The translations under genes were made by a program, and so were the position numbers. From the NCBI RefSeq assembly GCF_934307085.1, contig NZ_CAKRCF010000042.1:1-25439 (forward strand): 25,439 nucleotides of DNA. The letters are read 5' to 3'. Source of the stretch: an uncultured Anaerobutyricum sp. (GTDB lineage: Bacteria; Bacillota; Clostridia; Lachnospirales; Lachnospiraceae). The notes under the pieces were generated by a model. The model saw only the letters and a list, made by a program, of their open reading frames with translations. It had not been told where the DNA came from and searched no databases. Below, piece after piece: positions 22,558 through 25,439 of this stretch (position 1 is its first letter; each line of letters starts with the position of its first letter).

Positions 22558-22599
22558 CTAACGATATCGTTCATAAAAGCGATAATTTGTGAGGTTATA

Positions 22600-22726
22600 A
22601 AACAAACCCCAGTCTCCCGTAATATACAACAATACTTCGTTTCGCTACACTCAAAACACTTAATCGCATTTTGAACTTCCTCTAAGAAGTATTGTTACAT
22701 ATTTACAGGGGACTGGGGTTCTGTTT
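22600..22726. terminator. Long imperfect hairpin downstream of lysA
   Basis: AAACAAACCCCAGTCTCCCG (22600-22619, to 22638) pairs imperfectly with 22686-22726, giving about 40 bp with several mismatches around a 47-nt loop that contains TCAAAA / TTTTGA. It may act as a terminator for lysA (minus) despite lying 173 nt beyond its stop, or be a palindromic repeat or structured RNA. Confidence 0.45.
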
Positions 22727-22899
22727 GGTTAAATTCTACAGATTATTATTTTACAAGGGAGTAATCTGAGCTTTCAGATAGTTATAGCTTTCCAAAAATT
22801 TCTCAAATCTCCCTATCTTGATTTTTATTTCAAATCTATTCAAGAGAAACCGCTTCAAACAATAATTTTGAGATTCCGTCTCTTATATATTGAGGTAAA

Positions 22900-24153
22900 T
22901 TAAAAATCAAATCCCTCGATTGTTGCAAAGTAATCTTCTGGTGTTTCTGCACGACGAATCATTCTTGTGCTTCCATCTTCCTGCAAAAGAATCTCTGCGC
23001 TCTTTAAACGTCCGTTATAGTTATAACCCATCGCAAATCCGTGAGCACCTGTATCATGAAGTACAAGTAAATCTCCCATATCAATCTTTGGAAGCTTTCT
23101 ATCGATTGCAAACTTATCGTTGTTCTCACAAAGGGAACCTACTACATCGTATGTGTGGTCACATGGTTCATTTTCCTTACCCATAACTGTGATGTGATGA
23201 TAAGCACCGTACATAGCAGGACGCATAAGGTTCGCTGCACAGGCATCTACACCAATGTATTCTTTATAAGTATGTTTCTCATGAATTGCTTTTACTACAA
23301 GATGTCCGTGTGGTGCGAGCATGAAACGTCCAAGTTCTGTAAAGATCTTCACATCTCCCATTCCTGCTGGAACTAAAATCTCTTCGTAAGCTTTACGAAC
23401 ACCTTCACCGATTGCAAAAATATCATTTGGCTCTTTGTCTGGTGTATAAGGGATTCCAACACCACCGGATAAGTTGATAAATCCGATATGAACACCAAGA
23501 TTCTCTTTTAATTCTACTGCAAGATTAAATAAGATGGATGCTAATGCAGGATAGTATTCGTTAGATACTGTGTTACTTGCTAAGAAAGAGTGAATACCAA
23601 ATTCTTTTACTCCTTCTCTCTTAAGACGTTTGAATGCCTCAAAAATCTGTGGCTTTGTCATTCCATACTTGGCATCTCCTGGGTTATCCATGATATCTGT
23701 TCCAAGAGAGAAATATCCGCCTGGGTTGTAACGGCAGCAGATTCTTTCCGGAATACCGCAGGCATCCTTTAAGAAATCAATATGTGTAATATCGTCTAAG
23801 TTGATGATTGCTCCTAACTTCTTTGCAAGAATAAATTCTTCTGCCGGTGTCTCATTAGAGGAGAACATAATAGAATTGCCATCTGCAAATCCACAACGGT
23901 CGCTCATCATTAATTCTGTTAAAGAAGAACAGTCTGTTCCACATCCTTCTTCTTGTAAAATCTTAAGAATTGCAGGAGTAGGCGTTGCTTTTACTGCAAA
24001 ATATTCTTTAAATCCTTCATTCCAGGAAAATGCTTTGTATAAATCACGGGCTGTCTGTCTAATTCCCTTCTCATCATATAAATGAAATGGTGTAGGGTAT
24101 TTTTCTACGATTTTATCTAACTGTTCCTTTGTAACAAATGGTTTCTTTTCCAT
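22900..24153 (-). CDS. lysA: Diaminopimelate decarboxylase LysA
   Basis: A fold-III PLP enzyme that decarboxylates meso-diaminopimelate to L-lysine. The 417-residue protein shows the PLP-lysine motif 'EYFAVKATPTPAILKIL' (K about 55), 'GCGTDCSSLTELMMS', 'CRYNPGGYFSLGTDIMDNPG', 'FGIHSFLASNTVSNEYYPAL', the glycine loop 'INLSGGVGIPYTPDK', 'KIFTELGRFMLAPHGHLVVK' and 'VVGSLCENNDKFAIDRKLPK' with the active-site Cys from the neighbouring subunit. AAGGAAGG precedes the ATG. It follows the TrmB-type gene by 77 nt on the same strand. Related decarboxylases (ornithine, carboxynorspermidine) share the fold, but the CENNDKF region and length favour DAP decarboxylase. Confidence 0.88.
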   Translation of the reverse strand: MEKKPFVTKEQLDKIVEKYPTPFHLYDEKGIRQTARDLYKAFSWNEGFKEYFAVKATPTPAILKILQEEGCGTDCSSLTELMMSDRCGFADGNSIMFSSNETPAEEFILAKKLGAIINLDDITHIDFLKDACGIPERICCRYNPGGYFSLGTDIMDNPGDAKYGMTKPQIFEAFKRLKREGVKEFGIHSFLASNTVSNEYYPALASILFNLAVELKENLGVHIGFINLSGGVGIPYTPDKEPNDIFAIGEGVRKAYEEILVPAGMGDVKIFTELGRFMLAPHGHLVVKAIHEKHTYKEYIGVDACAANLMRPAMYGAYHHITVMGKENEPCDHTYDVVGSLCENNDKFAIDRKLPKIDMGDLLVLHDTGAHGFAMGYNYNGRLKSAEILLQEDGSTRMIRRAETPEDYFATIEGFDF

Positions 24154-24230
24154 CTTCTTTTCCTTCCTTTATAACTTATATTTATATCTTTAGTTTTTAT
24201 ATGCTGGCTGATAATATTTGACTGCTTCAC

Positions 24231-24971
24231 TTATATCAAGACATCTTTTTTCTCTATCTCAATAAGCCTTATCTCATTCGCCAGAGCATCCTTCAACAAC
24301 CTGACCAGATTCGGATTCGCTGAATACAGGCACGTCGAAGTTTCTTCGTCTTGTAGTTCCCCGGTAAGTGCATAATTTGAATCTGTAATCAAACGAATCT
24401 GTCCATCCATTTCTACTTCATTTCCATTATTCCCTACCGTTTCAATCTTCTTTGTGCAGTAAATAGTTGCTCCATCCATAACATACTCTTCATCGGTCAG
24501 AAGAACTACCTTTTTCTTCTGCTTAACCAGCTCCATTAATTCTTCTTGAAATAAATCTGCTACCGAAGCAGATACTGAAAGATAAACTCTCTCCTTCGTC
24601 TCCTTAAGCATATTTCGGAATTTATCCTCAATATGTCTTCTTCCACGTATCGTCAAATACTTTGCATCCTCCTGCTTTTGCTTTGGAATCTGCCGCTCCA
24701 ACGTTTTAGAAAGTTCATTCATATAATGAAGCTTATTCGCACAAAACTCCTTTATTGAAACCGCATGATACTGTACTGCCTGCTCTTCTGCCATGTAGGC
24801 TGCTCCTTTATCTACCAGACCCGCCAGTGCCGCATACGCATTTGAACGAGAAATGCCAAGCCTCTTCGCCGCTTCATAACCACTGAGTGCTCCCTCTCCT
24901 AAAAGAAGAACATACACTCTGGCTTCCTGTCTGGTGAGACCAAAACTCATGAGTAATTCTACATTATCCAT
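24231..24971 (-). CDS. TrmB-family transcriptional regulator
   Basis: The 246-residue protein opens with 'MDNVELLMSFGLTRQEARVY' then VLLLGEGALSGYEAAKRLGI and 'SRSNAYAALAGLVDKGAAYM', the TrmB winged helix. A coiled-coil helix with 'ANKLHYMNELSKTLERQIPK' follows, then a PLD-like effector domain from about residue 110 ('RGRRHIEDKFRNMLKETKER'). Such regulators respond to sugars or metabolites in archaea and are scattered in Clostridia. It is transcribed with lysA (77-nt gap), which suggests it controls lysA or is linked by chance. AGGTCC is a weak ribosome-binding site before ATG 24971; the promoter at 25042-25070 serves it. Confidence 0.85.
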   Translation of the reverse strand: MDNVELLMSFGLTRQEARVYVLLLGEGALSGYEAAKRLGISRSNAYAALAGLVDKGAAYMAEEQAVQYHAVSIKEFCANKLHYMNELSKTLERQIPKQKQEDAKYLTIRGRRHIEDKFRNMLKETKERVYLSVSASVADLFQEELMELVKQKKKVVLLTDEEYVMDGATIYCTKKIETVGNNGNEVEMDGQIRLITDSNYALTGELQDEETSTCLYSANPNLVRLLKDALANEIRLIEIEKKDVLI

Positions 24972-25041
24972 AAGGACCTCACATTCTGTTTGTAATCTCT
25001 AAATAATAACAATTTATCAATAAGTAGTATCATTCAGTACC

Positions 25042-25070
25042 ACTATAATTCATCTACTATGATTTGTCAA
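25042..25070 (-). promoter_or_regulatory. Promoter of the TrmB-type regulator/lysA unit
   Basis: Minus-strand TTGACA (25065-25070) and TATAGT (25042-25047) with 17-nt spacing. Immediately downstream the strand reads AGTGGTACTGAATGATACT, an imperfect inverted repeat just after the -10 that could be an autoregulatory operator. Confidence 0.7.
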
Positions 25071-25165
25071 TAGAATTCTGATTTGTCGATTTGATAACAA
25101 ACGCTGCTGCGGAGATATTTATGGTCGGATTGCAGCTATGACTTCTAAAAGAGGGATTATTCTAA

Positions 25166-25285
25166 GATTACATTTTGTTCCGTTGTGCTAAACGTTCCAT
25201 GTTGCCTGATAAAACAACCTCGCTCAAAAACGAGCTCGCGAGGTTACATTCAACACTCCACAGCACAAAGTCACAAAATGCAATC
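25166..25285. repeat. 120-nt imperfect palindrome with inner hairpin
   Basis: GATTACATTTTGTTCCGTTG (25166-25185, to 25189) pairs with 25262-25285 over 24 positions with four or so mismatches. Inside, AACCTCGC (25216-25223) and GCGAGGTT (25238-25245) form a perfect second stem around a GCTC-AAAAAC-GAGC core. Partial pairing continues between the two. Function unknown: a terminator of a gene beyond the window, a miniature repeat or a structured RNA are all possible. Confidence 0.45.
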
Positions 25286-25439
25286 TACATGCTTCAACTT
25301 GCGGTGTATTTTGCCTTCATTTAGTTTGCATAGCTTTATACACCGCCTTTATTTAGGTGAATTTTTCCACAAATTGTAATGCACATCTTGCAGAAAGCAT
25401 TTTTCAAACACACTCTAGTAACAGAATTGGACAGCCGCA

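Larger units (their letters stand above)
22168..22899. other. Long spacer between modA copy 2 and lysA
   Basis: About 730 nt without an intact gene. From right to left it contains the modA promoter and leader, a loosely palindromic stretch (about 22318-22446) sharing CCCTATATTTG with the palindrome at 19367-19497, the regulator remnant (22450-22557), a long hairpin (22600-22726) and an AT-rich lysA 3' flank with weak hairpins. It looks like a site of past rearrangement. Confidence 0.6.
24972..25439. other. Right-end gene-free region
   Basis: About 470 nt with no credible gene. It contains the TrmB-gene promoter (25042-25070), a copy of AACGCTGCTGCGGAGA (25100-25115) nearly matching 14885-14900, a large palindrome (25166-25285), and a small hairpin GCGGTGTA / TACACCGC (25301-25346) followed by a T-rich stretch on the plus strand. 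The last ~80 nt show no recognisable feature. Confidence 0.5.

Noticed and set aside
24154..24230. Lysine (L-box) riboswitch upstream of lysA
   Set aside because: Only 77 nt separate the TrmB-type stop and lysA, far shorter than the roughly 170-nt L-box, and no core motif is visible.
25185..25379. 64-residue plus-strand frame in the right-end spacer
   Set aside because: It spans the nested palindrome and a second hairpin and has no ribosome-binding site, so it is best explained by the repeat structure.
1..25439. CRISPR array, tRNA or rRNA genes
   Set aside because: No regularly spaced direct repeats of 24-40 nt and no cloverleaf or rRNA-like conserved segment were found on reading the window.

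Overview
The window looks like a chromosomal segment of a low-GC, Gram-positive anaerobe of the Clostridia, most likely Lachnospiraceae. This rests on strong AGGAGG ribosome-binding sites, AT-rich spacers with near-consensus sigma-A promoters, lipoprotein-type ModA, an S8 (Csp-like) peptidase, and HPr-like and SorC-type proteins. The genus cannot be fixed from the sequence alone. No rRNA, tRNA, CRISPR array, intact transposase or phage gene is visible.

Layout. (1) 1-2503: the tail of a possible DeoR-type regulator, then a decayed purine-ureide (allantoin) locus. It holds minus-strand remnants of an allantoate amidohydrolase (allC-like) and a ureidoglycolate dehydrogenase (allD-like), followed on the plus strand by an alpha/beta hydrolase and an intact DUF2877 (AllH-like) gene. 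(2) 2502-5392: molybdate ABC transporter operon copy 1 (modA-modB-modC, minus strand). (3) 5452-7249: divergent histidine-phosphatase and SorC-family regulator genes sharing a repeated operator-like motif. (4) 7447-8472: a one-component regulator (excisionase-type HTH plus periplasmic-binding-protein-like domain), probably the molybdate/tungstate sensor for the mod genes. (5) 8662-10353: a 49-aa small protein and a MerR-methyltransferase fusion. (6) 10483-14468: a complete dTDP-L-rhamnose set (rmlA, rmlB, rmlD, rmlC) with unusually wide spacers. (7) 14594-17647: a small Xre-type regulator, a LysR C-terminal remnant, an S8 serine peptidase with an Asn/Asp-rich insert, and a Crh-like HPr protein lacking the active histidine. 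(8) 17716-19251: cyclophilin and a Cof-type HAD phosphatase. (9) 19520-22557: molybdate operon copy 2 with a 3' remnant of a second copy of the region-4 regulator just upstream. (10) 22900-24971: a TrmB-type regulator and diaminopimelate decarboxylase (lysA).

The main story is a paralogous duplication of a [regulator]-modA-modB-modC module about 17 kb apart. The promoter and a 10-bp-phased leader repeat are conserved in both copies, but the regulator is intact near only one copy, where two unrelated genes separate it from modA. A second theme is the abundance of long inverted repeats at gene ends. Some look like bidirectional terminators; others have 47-70-nt structured loops or shared end sequences suggesting miniature repeat elements or structured RNAs. 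I see no clear new defence or biosynthetic system. The best candidates for novelty are the regulator remnant, the His-less HPr, the MerR-methyltransferase fusion and the structured palindromes around mod copy 2.
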